Notes: generated from the letters alone by a model not told the origin. DNA of 42,880 nt from Candidatus Sumerlaeota bacterium (GCA_026398575.1 JAPLSP010000046.1:1-42880); one strand, 5' to 3'; shown: positions 34,733 through 42,354, counted from the first letter of the stretch. Numbers and translations: made by a program.

Positions 34733-34832
34733 TTTTTTCCATCATCCCGGAAGGCTGAAAATTCACTTCTCACATTTTTTCGATTACCAAAGCAGCGGCG
34801 TGAGACGCAAAAATAAGCGCCATCGCTCGGAT

Positions 34833-34847
34833 GCGTCAACCCAAGAG
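34833..34847. repeat. 15-bp direct repeat, copy 2 (right of a radical SAM gene)
   Basis: GCGTCAACCCAAGAG, identical to 33368-33382. Directly after it comes a GGAGACGCGGAG array. Confidence 0.6.
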
Positions 34848-34975
34848 ACGGGGCGGAGAGGGGAGACGCGGAGAGGGGGAGACGCGGAGAAGTCCGGCGC
34901 CAGTCCGTGTCGGTCCGTGTTGGTCCGTGTCAGTCCGTGCTGGTCCGTGTTGGTCCTTGGGCGACGCGGAATTGC
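34848..34975. repeat. GGAGACGCGGAG and 10-bp-period GTCCGTGTTG arrays
   Basis: 34848-34890 holds two to three GGAGACGCGGAG units. 34905-34968 holds six GGTCCGTGTT-type units of exactly 10 bp. Together with the short direct repeat, they fill most of the gap between the radical SAM gene and the tRNA. Confidence 0.7.
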
Positions 34976-34993
34976 AATTAGGAAAAACTTTTC

Positions 34994-35020
34994 TTGACAG
35001 GGACGGCATGAATTTATCAT
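34994..35020 (+). promoter_or_regulatory. Probable sigma-70 promoter of tRNA-Tyr
   Basis: TTGACA at 34994-34999 matches the -35 consensus exactly. TATCAT at 35015-35020 is the best -10 candidate, with a short 15-base spacer. The tRNA starts 43 bases further on. Confidence 0.5.
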
Positions 35021-35062
35021 CTTCTCCGTCCGTCGCGCGCGCCACGCGCCGCCGGCGGATGT

Positions 35063-35150
35063 GGAGGGGTGCCAGAGTGGTTAATTGGGATGGGCTGTAA
35101 ACCCATTGCGCTAACCCGCTTCGTTGGTTCGAATCCAGCCCCCTCCACCA
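35063..35150 (+). tRNA. tRNA-Tyr (anticodon GTA), CCA encoded
   Basis: 88 nt including the CCA tail. The acceptor stem GGAGGGG pairs with CCCCTCC, followed by discriminator A and CCA. The anticodon stem ATGGG-CCCAT encloses the loop CTGTAAA, so the anticodon is GTA and the amino acid is tyrosine. A long variable arm (GCG...CGC stem) shows the class II type usual for bacterial tRNA-Tyr. The T-arm reads GTTGG-TTCGAAT-CCAGC. No nearby tRNA gene was seen. Confidence 0.97.
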
Positions 35151-35170
35151 TTTATCTGAAATACGCAAGA

Positions 35171-35200
35171 GGCCATGTTCGAAAGAGCGTGGCCTTTTTT
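35171..35200 (+). terminator. Rho-independent terminator of tRNA-Tyr
   Basis: GGCCATG and CGTGGCC form a 7-bp stem around a 10-base loop, followed by six T residues and a pyrimidine-rich tail. It lies 20 bases after the tRNA. Confidence 0.88.
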
Positions 35201-35324
35201 CTTCTCTTCCGGTTGACTGTTTTCATTCCTTGTCCCACAATTCCATAAGAGAGCATGAGCTTCTTTCGCGGCTGAAGACCGATAATAATGCAATCATGCC
35301 CGCGCATGGAAACGGCCCGGAATC

Positions 35325-36479
35325 ATGGAAAAGACGCTGGAACAAACTCTCGAGGCCGGTCTGAACTCGCACGACATCCGCTCACGCAGGCGGTTGGAAA
35401 TCCTTTTTGTCGCCGAGGCCGAAGGGGGCAAACAGGAATGCGCGCTGGCGCCGGACATGATTCCGATTTATTTGCGTGAGCGCGGCCATCGCATCCATTC
35501 CTTCTACCTGAAAAACGCTTTCAGCCAGGACGCCACTGCCTGGAGCATGGCTCGCAGCCTGATTTCCCGCGTGGGCAGGATTTGGCGGCTGGGCAAAATG
35601 CTGCGGCTCGAGCGGTATGATCTTGTCTTGGCCGAAGGCGCCCGGGCGCTCGCGGCATGCCGGTGCGCGATGATGGGCGCGCAGGCTTGGCGTCCGGCGC
35701 TGGTTTGTCATTTGACGGCGCCCGGCGGATGGCCGCGCAATGCGATAGCCCAATGGGCTTTGCGCTCGCGCCGGGTGTCGCGGGTGATTGTTTCCTCCCA
35801 AACCGTCCGCCGCCAGCTGATTGACCACGGCCTGGCGCTGGAACGCGTCTCCGTTGTTGCGGCAGGAATAGACGCCTCGCTCTATCGTCCCGCCAATACT
35901 TATGAAACGGCGCGGGCCGCTATTGACGTGGCGCCCGAGGCGCCGTTGGTCTGCGCCATCGGCGAACCCGCGCGTTCGCCCGAGGCGTTCGCCGCGTTTT
36001 TCGAGGCGTTCGCGCGCGTTCGCGACCGCATGGACGGCGTCAAGGCAGTGTTGGTCTCAGCGGTGGATAAGCGTGAATTGGCGACGCATCTCGAGCCGCT
36101 GGGATTGCTGCGCGACGTCATCTGCGTCGAACCGGGCGCGACCACGCGTCATTTTCTGAGCGCATCCGACGTGGCCGTCTGCCTGACGGATGAGGGCGAA
36201 GGCCAGACGCTGGCCCGCGTCATGGCCTGCGTTCGTCCCGCCATCGCCTTCGAGAGCGCCGATCCGATGGAATGGATTCGGCACGGCGAAAACGGCTTCA
36301 TTGTGCACAATAATAATTCCTGCGCATTGGCCGCCGCCATCGTCTGGATGCTGCGCAATCCCGTCTTGGCCGAGGAAATCGCCCTGGCCGGACGGCGGCG
36401 CATCGAGCAAACCTGCTCGCAGGAAGCCTGCGCCCTGCAGTTTGAAAAAATCTTCCTCGGCGCGCTGAGGACGGTTTGA
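35325..36479 (+). CDS. Glycosyltransferase, GT4 (group 1) type
   Basis: 384 residues from the ATG at 35325. The two-Rossmann GT-B layout is visible: an N-terminal half (LEILFVAEAEGG, LYRPANT after VSVVAAGIDASLY) and a C-terminal donor half with CVEPGATTRHFLSASDVAVCLTDEGEGQTLARVMAC and ENGFIVHNNN, which fit the nucleotide-sugar binding EX7E-like region. It adds a sugar to a surface glycan or lipid, acting at the cytoplasmic face of the membrane. The usual GT4 EAFG-type motif is altered (EGEGQTLA), so donor preference may differ. It stands alone after the tRNA, and the 450 bases after it hold only repeats. Confidence 0.85.
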   Translation: MEKTLEQTLEAGLNSHDIRSRRRLEILFVAEAEGGKQECALAPDMIPIYLRERGHRIHSFYLKNAFSQDATAWSMARSLISRVGRIWRLGKMLRLERYDLVLAEGARALAACRCAMMGAQAWRPALVCHLTAPGGWPRNAIAQWALRSRRVSRVIVSSQTVRRQLIDHGLALERVSVVAAGIDASLYRPANTYETARAAIDVAPEAPLVCAIGEPARSPEAFAAFFEAFARVRDRMDGVKAVLVSAVDKRELATHLEPLGLLRDVICVEPGATTRHFLSASDVAVCLTDEGEGQTLARVMACVRPAIAFESADPMEWIRHGENGFIVHNNNSCALAAAIVWMLRNPVLAEEIALAGRRRIEQTCSQEACALQFEKIFLGALRTV

Positions 36480-36540
36480 TATCCCAATCGTTACGAGCCG
36501 TCTGAGCAAACTGCTAAAAGAACCACGGGATATTAGCTTG

Positions 36541-36822
36541 GATTTCTCACCAAGAGCGGGCCAATCTCTATGATAGCTCGGATGTAAACGGTGTTCCATG
36601 ACGCCCTGAAAGGGCAAAAATAATATAGCCCAGGGCAACGCCCTGGGAACAGAGCGTATAAAATTCACAAAGCCCTGAAAGGGCGAAAGAAGCAATCCAT
36701 TGCCTTTCCTCGCTATCTCTTCCGCCCTTACAGGGCTGGACAGAAATGGGAATCGGCTTTTCCCAGGGCGTTGCCCTGGGCTGATTTCTTCCGGCCCTTT
36801 CAGGGCTTTCGTGGTGAGAAAT
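36541..36822. repeat. Nested palindromic element (GCCCTGAAAGGGC, CCCAGGGC)
   Basis: Outer 11-bp arms (ATTTCTCACCA at 36542-36552, TGGTGAGAAAT at 36812-36822) enclose further inverted pairs. These include AGCCCAGGGCAACGCCCTGG at 36627 with its exact complement at 36761-36782, and GCCCTGAAAGGGC at 36603 with GCCCTTTCAGGGC at 36794. The arms sit symmetrically, so a transcript would fold into one long branched hairpin. This fills most of the 36480-36929 gap. Confidence 0.75.
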
Positions 36823-36849
36823 GCGGGTTATTAGCAGGCGGCCGCAATA

Positions 36850-36906
36850 CAGGCAGAATCATTGAGGGCAGAATCATTATGATTCTGCCCTCAATGATTC
36901 TGCCTG
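36850..36906. repeat. Perfect 57-bp palindrome (28-bp arms, 1-base centre)
   Basis: The left arm begins CAGGCAGAATCATTGAGGGC at 36850 and is the exact reverse complement of 36879-36906 around T36878. It lies between the ends of two convergent genes (GT4 and methyltransferase) and might end transcription from both sides. Confidence 0.85.
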
Positions 36907-36929
36907 CAATTCCGTTTCAGAATACAATT

Positions 36930-38126
36930 TCACCGCGATTTCTTGCGACCCAGGAAAAGGACGTGATCCGGTTTCTGAAAGAGCAGGATCATGCGTTCGA
37001 GCCAATAAATCATCCGCGCGACAGCGCCCGCCAGTCTGCTGCGCTTGCCCGATGCGAAATAAATCATCTGCTCGATCTCGTAATAGAGAAACATTTCCCC
37101 GATCCAGCGCTCGGCCTCGAAGACTGCATTCAGCGCCGGAACGACGGCTTGCTGCCCGATGTCTTCATGCACGGAGCCTTCCAGGAGCGCCTGCGGGATT
37201 TCGACGCGCGGATACCGGCGCTGGATTCTTGGAATCAGGATGCGCTGAGCCAGCCGCCAGATGCGTTTGACGAGCCGCGAATCGCCGGCGTGTTCATAAA
37301 AGAGAACGCGCCCATCCGTCTTGAGCAGTGGTTCGAGGCGCCGCAGACAGGCCTCCACGCCGGGCAGATGATGCAGCGAATCCTTCCCCAGAATCAGGTC
37401 GAAGACGCCCGACCGGAAAGGCGGTTGCGCCGGATCGGCGTAAATATACTGCGCGTCGCGGCCGGTTTCAAGCGCGTGCCGCCGGGCGATTTCCAGCGAA
37501 CCCAGGCTGACGTCTATTCCTGCGACATGCATCCCCAGGCAGGCCGCTTCGAGCCCAAATTGGCCGCCGCCGCACCCAACGTCCAGCGCGGCGCCGTTTC
37601 CGCAGCCGCGAATCCACTCGTGGATCGGGCGGCTCAGGTGATCGGGCCATAATCCCATCTCGCGCCGCGCGTCGCGGTCGTCGCATTCGGCGACGCCCGC
37701 GTGGAGAAACGGCGCATGGCTTCCCTTGCAACGCACGTCGAGGATCGAGCGGTCGCCGCGGCTGACCCTCGCCTCCAGATAGCGCGCCCAATAATCCCCC
37801 TCCGCCATCAGGGCGCGGTCGCACTCGCTGGCTTGCCCTTCGGCGGGATGCGGCGGTTGGTCCAGTTTCAGTTCCGCCTGCGCGCGCCCGAGCAGCGCCG
37901 CATGCCGCGCATAAAAATCCCTTTCCCTGTCCGCGCGGCGCAGCCCTCCCCGCGTCAAATGCGGGATGCCGCCCAGCACCGGGAACGCGGTTGCGCATCG
38001 CGGACAAACGAGCGCGCCTTCTTCCATTTCCGCATTTCTGTCCGGACCGCCTTCCACGCCAAACCACGCCAAGGGCGCCGAAGCATCCAAAGGACAGGCC
38101 AGAATATGGAGAAGGTCTGTACGCAT
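36930..38126 (-). CDS. SAM-dependent methyltransferase with Trm112-like zinc ribbon
   Basis: 398 residues from the ATG at 38126. The N-terminal ~60 residues hold a Trm112-like zinc ribbon: CPLD (C11) and CPRC (C41, C44), with AFPVLGGIPHL. The class I methyltransferase domain follows: motif I LDVGCGGGQFG, then GIDVSLGSLEIARRHA and DLILGKDSLHHLP. The C-terminal part (LFYEHAGDSRLVKRI) is a variable helical end. It moves a methyl group from SAM to an unknown substrate, perhaps a lipid or sugar, since glycosyltransferase genes are near. Its stop is 24 bases from the 57-bp palindrome. The upstream extension to 38189 is unsupported. Confidence 0.85.
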   Translation of the reverse strand: MRTDLLHILACPLDASAPLAWFGVEGGPDRNAEMEEGALVCPRCATAFPVLGGIPHLTRGGLRRADRERDFYARHAALLGRAQAELKLDQPPHPAEGQASECDRALMAEGDYWARYLEARVSRGDRSILDVRCKGSHAPFLHAGVAECDDRDARREMGLWPDHLSRPIHEWIRGCGNGAALDVGCGGGQFGLEAACLGMHVAGIDVSLGSLEIARRHALETGRDAQYIYADPAQPPFRSGVFDLILGKDSLHHLPGVEACLRRLEPLLKTDGRVLFYEHAGDSRLVKRIWRLAQRILIPRIQRRYPRVEIPQALLEGSVHEDIGQQAVVPALNAVFEAERWIGEMFLYYEIEQMIYFASGKRSRLAGAVARMIYWLERMILLFQKPDHVLFLGRKKSR

Positions 38127-38292
38127 AATTTGGGCGGAACGGGCGCGTCCGCGTTTGAAAGCGTAGAGAATTATGCGAAGCGGGAGCAAGGAGGAAGAAT
38201 GGAATTTCCGTGGAGAACCGGCAAAAACCCCTTGCCGGCGGCCAAGGCGTCCGTCATGATTTCATTATCATTCTGAATCATTCCTGCTGCTC

Positions 38293-39753
38293 ATGGCTGA
38301 TACGCCCAAACAAGTATTTCACTTCTCACTATCTTTCCGTCTGAGCATGCTGGCCAGCGCGGGCGTCTGCATTGCCATGGCGATCCTGGCCTTGATCCTG
38401 CCCTGGACGCCGGCGTTCAAGCCGATCGAGCCAAGCCCGGATATCACGGCGATCCTGATTTCGACCCTGGTCTTCCTTCCGTTGACGGGCTTTTTCATTC
38501 ACCGCTGCAACCGGTTCTGGGGCTATCTCGAGGTGGGCGCCGACGGGATTACCATCTACACGCTGACGCGCCATTATGTCCTGCCGTTCGAGCAGGTGGT
38601 CCGCGTCTCCATCGCCGGCAGCGAAGGCGCGCATGAACTGGTCCTGATTTCCGAAGGGCGCTGGCGCGAGGTTGAGATTCTGACCCAGCATCTCAATGAC
38701 GAGCAGCGCTTCATGCAGATCGTCAAGGCCGGACTGCGCCGCCAGATCGAAGAGCAAAACGCGCTCTGGGACAAAGGCGAGATGACCTGCGAGTATTCGC
38801 CCCGCGCCATCCGCGAAGGATGGTACTTCGCCACCGTGGTCAACGGCATGGCGTGGGTGGTGGCCGGTTCGATCATCTGGCGGCATTACGCCAATCCCAT
38901 GGTGATCGCCAGCACGATCGCCGGCTTGGCGGCCGTCGCGGGGCTTTCCGTGATGATCCATCAGCGGTTCTACAACTGCCGCTTCACCCTGACGCATCAG
39001 GGCATGGCCATGTGGTCCGTGCTGGGCAACCGCTTTGTTTCGTATTTCAATATCCAGATGATCCGCTTCAGCCATCGCGAGGCGCGCCGCGTCCGCCATA
39101 TCCGATGCGAAGTTCATTCGCCCGAAGGGCGCTGGACGCTCACCTCGACCATGGGCAATTTCGAGGGATTCGTCAGCCGTCTGACGCAGCGCGCCGTCAA
39201 CGCTACCGTCCGCGGCGCTCCGGCGATCAACCTGCACGAGCGGAACAACGTCATCCGGATTCGCGCGCTCAAAACGATGTGGTTCTGGTTTGTCGCCAGT
39301 TTGTTCGTCGCCCTCGTGCTGGCCGGATGGGGCGGAGTGGCGCTGAGCGAGCGATGGTATTTGATCAAGCACGGCAGCATGGCTGTCGGAACCGTCAAGG
39401 CCAGGTTCCACCAGGATAAAGAATGGATCGTGACTTATGAGTTCCCGGCAGGCGTCAGCCGCCAGCCCATCTATCAAGGCCAGGCCTCCGTCAGCGAGTC
39501 GGCTTTTGGCAACTTTCAAGACGGCGGATTTATTTCGGTCCTATACGATCCGCAAAACCCGGACTGGAATCTATACGAGTACGATATCAGCCACCGGTTC
39601 AACTGGATTTTCGTGCTGGCGGGCGTGGCGCTCTTTGGCTACGCCTGCTATCAGATGCGCCTGATCTGGCTCGAACGCCGGACGGCGGGCAAGGCGCCCA
39701 ACAAGCGGCTGGCGGCGGAAGATGACGAAGAGGAAGAGGAAGAGGATACATGA
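38293..39753 (+). CDS. Multi-pass membrane protein, unknown
   Basis: 486 residues with about five hydrophobic segments: two at the start (near 20-40 and 55-75), two in the middle (near 180-225) and one or two at the end (near 335 and 435). Between them are soluble stretches that look like beta-sandwich or PH-like folds (EVGADGITIYTLTRH, ALSERW). The C-terminal region (KEWIVTYEFPAG, SVLYDPQNPDWN) resembles DUF3592-type membrane proteins. The tail is very acidic (DDEEEEEEDT). Its stop is one base before the start of the next gene, so the two form an operon. No function can be assigned. Confidence 0.7.
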   Translation: MADTPKQVFHFSLSFRLSMLASAGVCIAMAILALILPWTPAFKPIEPSPDITAILISTLVFLPLTGFFIHRCNRFWGYLEVGADGITIYTLTRHYVLPFEQVVRVSIAGSEGAHELVLISEGRWREVEILTQHLNDEQRFMQIVKAGLRRQIEEQNALWDKGEMTCEYSPRAIREGWYFATVVNGMAWVVAGSIIWRHYANPMVIASTIAGLAAVAGLSVMIHQRFYNCRFTLTHQGMAMWSVLGNRFVSYFNIQMIRFSHREARRVRHIRCEVHSPEGRWTLTSTMGNFEGFVSRLTQRAVNATVRGAPAINLHERNNVIRIRALKTMWFWFVASLFVALVLAGWGGVALSERWYLIKHGSMAVGTVKARFHQDKEWIVTYEFPAGVSRQPIYQGQASVSESAFGNFQDGGFISVLYDPQNPDWNLYEYDISHRFNWIFVLAGVALFGYACYQMRLIWLERRTAGKAPNKRLAAEDDEEEEEEDT

Positions 39754-39754
39754 G

Positions 39755-40126
39755 ATGAAGTGGTTCATCCTGATCGTCACACTGATCGCCGGCGCGGGCA
39801 TGTTTTACATGTTCATTTATTCGGAGCCGGCGGCGGGAACGCCGATGGCGACGGCGCAGGCCTACGTGAGCGCAGCGGGGAAGAAAGATGAAGCCGCCGT
39901 CCAGGCCTTGTGCGCTCTGGAGGGCGTGGATTCGGCGAAAAAAGTCGCGGAAGCGCTCCGAGGCCTTCACGTGGAAAATTTCCTCCTGTCATTCAAACTC
40001 ATGGAAGCAGAACCGCCGCGTAAAGGCTTCATGGCCTACTTCCAGTCGCACATGCTGGGAATCGAAATGATCCGGGATGGCGAAACATGGAAGATCGTGA
40101 GGGTTAGTTTGGAGGAAGTGCGCTAG
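39755..40126 (+). CDS. Small membrane-anchored protein, DUF4878-like
   Basis: 123 residues with one N-terminal anchor (WFILIVTLIAGAGMFYMFI) followed by a soluble domain with ATAQAYVSAAGKKDEAAVQALCA and a final strand GETWKIVRVSLEEV. This resembles small membrane or lipoproteins with an NTF2-like fold. The start at 39755 is one base after the upstream stop, which implies coupled translation with the membrane protein before it. Confidence 0.6.
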   Translation: MKWFILIVTLIAGAGMFYMFIYSEPAAGTPMATAQAYVSAAGKKDEAAVQALCALEGVDSAKKVAEALRGLHVENFLLSFKLMEAEPPRKGFMAYFQSHMLGIEMIRDGETWKIVRVSLEEVR

Positions 40127-40171
40127 GATTTCCGAAAACTCCGTCTTCAAAAATATGCCGCTTCGCGGCGC

Positions 40172-40240
40172 GACATCCGTGTTTTCCGAGCAATCCGTGG
40201 CTAAATTTCAACCACGGATTGCTCGGAAAACACGGATGTC
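40172..40240. repeat. Perfect inverted repeat (29-bp arms, 11-base loop)
   Basis: 40172-40200 (GACATCCGTGTTTTCCGAGC and on) is the exact reverse complement of 40212-40240. It has no T-run, so it is a weak terminator candidate and more probably a mobile or scattered repeat. Confidence 0.8.
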
Positions 40241-40244
40241 AGGG

Positions 40245-40264
40245 AACGACAACACGTTGTCGTT
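40245..40264. repeat. Short inverted repeat AACGACAAC-AC-GTTGTCGTT
   Basis: Nine-base arms with a 2-base loop, 4 bases after the previous inverted repeat. It lies in the leader of the nucleotidyltransferase gene. Confidence 0.5.
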
Positions 40265-40344
40265 CAGCGCGCGATAATGGCATAATGCCGGCGGCGCCGG
40301 TTGCAGATAGTCAAAGCCAATTGAGAGAGGTGGAGAAAGGACCT

Positions 40345-40851
40345 ATGGATAGACCATCGCCTGTTCCGCGCGATCCCAAGATCAAATCGCCCGAAGAAAT
40401 GGAAGTCCTCTGCAGGCAGTTGCACGCGCAAGGCAAAAAAATCGTCCAATGCAGCGGCTGCTTTATCCTGACCCATATCGGCCACGTCCAGCACTTGAAG
40501 TTCGCCAAGTCCATCGCCGATGTGTTGATTGTCTCGACGAATACCGACGCCTCGCTTGCGCGCGTGCGCCGGGACAAAAACGCTTTCTACGTCAATCAGG
40601 AAGATCGCGCCGAGATGCTGGCGGCCATTGCCGTGGTGGATTATGTGACTTTTTTCGATGAAACCGCCGCCGATCATCTGGCTCTGAAACTCAGGCCCGA
40701 TTTCTTCGTCAAAGGCTCGGACTACGGCGAAACCGACGTCCTCGAAAAACGAGCCGTCGAGTCCTACGGCGGCAAAGTAATAATCTCTCCCACCCCCAAA
40801 CTCTGGGCCTCGACGCTGTTTGTAAAGATGATGACGGAAGATCAGCTATAA
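40345..40851 (+). CDS. RfaE2/HldE-C-like nucleotidyltransferase
   Basis: 168 residues from the ATG at 40345, which has GGTGGAG and AAAGGA just upstream. The nucleotidyltransferase signature is intact: GCFILTHIGHVQHL (H44 and H47 of the HxGH motif) binds the nucleotide. It is followed by DRAEMLAAIAVVDYVTFFDE, LRPDFFVKGSDYG and a C-terminal SPTPKLWASTLFVK that takes the place of the ISTTxxI motif. This resembles the ADP-heptose/D-glycero-beta-D-manno-heptose 1-phosphate adenylyltransferase domain, which activates sugars for glycan synthesis. It lacks the kinase half. The ISTT motif is altered (LWASTL), so the exact substrate is uncertain. Confidence 0.85.
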   Translation: MDRPSPVPRDPKIKSPEEMEVLCRQLHAQGKKIVQCSGCFILTHIGHVQHLKFAKSIADVLIVSTNTDASLARVRRDKNAFYVNQEDRAEMLAAIAVVDYVTFFDETAADHLALKLRPDFFVKGSDYGETDVLEKRAVESYGGKVIISPTPKLWASTLFVKMMTEDQL

Positions 40852-40855
40852 ATGC

Positions 40856-40893
40856 AAATTTCCAATTTCCAACGCTCAATTTCCAATTTCCAT
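40856..40893. repeat. 7-bp-period array (ATTTCCA units)
   Basis: About five ATTTCCA units start 4 bases after the nucleotidyltransferase stop. A change to CGCTCA separates two pairs of units. Confidence 0.7.
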
Positions 40894-40950
40894 CGGATTG
40901 AGAGAGCAACGCGGAAGCGATTTGCACTTTGCCATTCATCGCTCGTCTTG

Positions 40951-41081
40951 TTGGACATTAAGCAGTTCCCCTTGGACATTGGAAATTCCCTGTTGGACAT
41001 TAAGCGGTTTCACTTGGACATTGGACATTCCCTGTTTGACATTGGACATTTGCTGGTTTGACTTGGATATTGGATATTGGC
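40951..41081. repeat. 7-bp-period array (TTGGACA units) up to a start codon
   Basis: About nineteen heptamers, TTGGACA, TTCCCTG, TTGGATA and variants, strictly every 7 bases, with larger repeats of several heptamers (TTGGACATTAAGCRG). It runs to within 2 bases of the radical SAM start at 41083 and so supplies its leader and any ribosome binding site. Confidence 0.85.
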
Positions 41082-41082
41082 A

Positions 41083-41934
41083 ATGACTATGCCCGCACTC
41101 GCCCCCCACGTAAACTACATCGCCTGCTTCCTGACGTTCGAATGCCCGTATCGTTGCTGGTTTTGCATCAATCGCAATTCGCGTCTGGCGCAGCGTCCGC
41201 TCCGGTCCGGCGCCGAATGGATTGACTTCATCAACCGCCACGAAAGCACAACGCCCTATACCCTCCAGGGCGGCGAGCCGACCTGCCATCCCGATTTTTA
41301 CGACATTGTCAATCGAACCATGCAGCCGATTGACCTGCTGACGAACCTGACATTCGACGTCGAGGAATTCATCGCACGAGCCGATCCCAAACGCTTCTAT
41401 CGCCATGCCCCCTTTGCGCCGATCCGTATCAGCTACTACGACAACGAAGTCTCCTTCGAGGAATTCCTCGGCAAATGCCTGCGCTTGCGCGAAGGCGGAT
41501 TCGATTTCTTTGTCTTCAGCCTCGACTTCCCCGATTCCCCGCCCGAACGCGCCAGCGATCTCAAGAGCAAGTTCGCCCAACACCAGATCGAGCATCGCAT
41601 GAAGCCGTTCCTGGGGATATACAAAGGCAAGCTGCATCCCGAAGGCGTCTTCCTGAGCGATGACGCAATCACGCGCAAATCGCGCCGCCGCTGCCAATGC
41701 CGCACCAGCGAAATCCTGATCGCGCCGGATGGCCAGATGTTCCGCTGCCACGCCGACCTATATGAAAACGTCAACCCGATTGCAGACATCAGCGCGCCGG
41801 AAGAAGCCCTGCAATTCAAACACCGCGCCTGCGACCGCTACGGCTACTGCAACCCCTGCGACCTGAAAGTAAAAAACAACCGCCTCGAACAATTCGGCCA
41901 CTGCGCCGTGGACATCATAGATATAAGTTCATAG
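41083..41934 (+). CDS. Radical SAM protein, second, small
   Basis: 283 residues from the ATG at 41083 (41089 is possible). The cluster motif CxxxCxxC is at C21, C25 and C28 (CPYRCWFC). TLQGGEPTCHPDF carries the SAM-binding GGE strand. The C-terminal part has further Cys (CQCRTSEI, MFRCHADL, ACDRYGYCNPCDLKV), probably binding a second Fe-S cluster. The protein may modify a sugar, peptide or nucleotide. The neighbours (RfaE2-like, GT, methyltransferase) suggest a sugar-related role, but this is inference. Its leader is a 7-bp-period repeat array, so the usual Shine-Dalgarno sequence is missing. Confidence 0.87.
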   Translation: MTMPALAPHVNYIACFLTFECPYRCWFCINRNSRLAQRPLRSGAEWIDFINRHESTTPYTLQGGEPTCHPDFYDIVNRTMQPIDLLTNLTFDVEEFIARADPKRFYRHAPFAPIRISYYDNEVSFEEFLGKCLRLREGGFDFFVFSLDFPDSPPERASDLKSKFAQHQIEHRMKPFLGIYKGKLHPEGVFLSDDAITRKSRRRCQCRTSEILIAPDGQMFRCHADLYENVNPIADISAPEEALQFKHRACDRYGYCNPCDLKVKNNRLEQFGHCAVDIIDISS

Positions 41935-41966
41935 TTGTCTTTTATTATTTAATTGACGGCCTGCAG

Positions 41967-42114
41967 AGTCATCCCAAAGGGATGATCACAGAATCATCCC
42001 AAAGGGACGATCACGAAGTCATCCCGGAGGGATGATCACGAAGTCATTTCGGAGGGATGATCACGAAGTCATCCCAGAGGGATGATCACGAAGTCATCCC
42101 AGAGGGATGATTGA
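41967..42114. repeat. 25-bp tandem array of small palindromes
   Basis: Six units of exactly 25 bp, each with the pattern AGTCATCCCNNAGGGATGAT followed by CACGA. The CATCCC and GGGATG arms can form a hairpin in every unit. Unit 4 has TTTC in the place of TCCC. It starts 33 bases after the radical SAM stop. Confidence 0.85.
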
Positions 42115-42274
42115 TAATAGCCCACCGTTTCAACGGTGGGCGGATGACCAGTCAGATTTTTAGTCCCGGAGGGACGGATGACAGCGAGTCTCCAACCATC
42201 AAATTCAGCCGTCCCTCCGGGACTCGAATGGCTCTGCATCTTGCCCACCGTTGAAACGGTGGGCTATTATCAAT
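42110..42274. repeat. Nested hairpin element, 32-bp outer and 16-bp inner arms
   Basis: 42110-42141 and 42243-42274 are perfect reverse complements (each with GCCCACCGTTTCAACGGTGG or its complement). Inside, 42162-42177 (AGTCCCGGAGGGACGG) pairs exactly with 42209-42224. The arms are themselves palindromic. The 25-bp array plus this element fill 41935-42354; 42280-42354 holds GTCCCTCCGGGAC and a GGCTTACGCCGGAGC motif and nothing else I recognise. Confidence 0.85.
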
Positions 42275-42354
42275 TGTCCCTCCGGGACAGGATTTGCCTT
42301 CGCGCCATAATTCAATCCCCGGCTTACGCCGGAGCGGGCGATAGAGATTAATCC

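Noticed and set aside
40172..40240. Rho-independent terminator
   Set aside because: The arms are perfect, but no T-run follows on either strand, and the arms are much longer than usual.
41967..42114. CRISPR array
   Set aside because: The 25-bp units follow each other without unique spacers, and no cas gene is present, so this is a plain tandem array.
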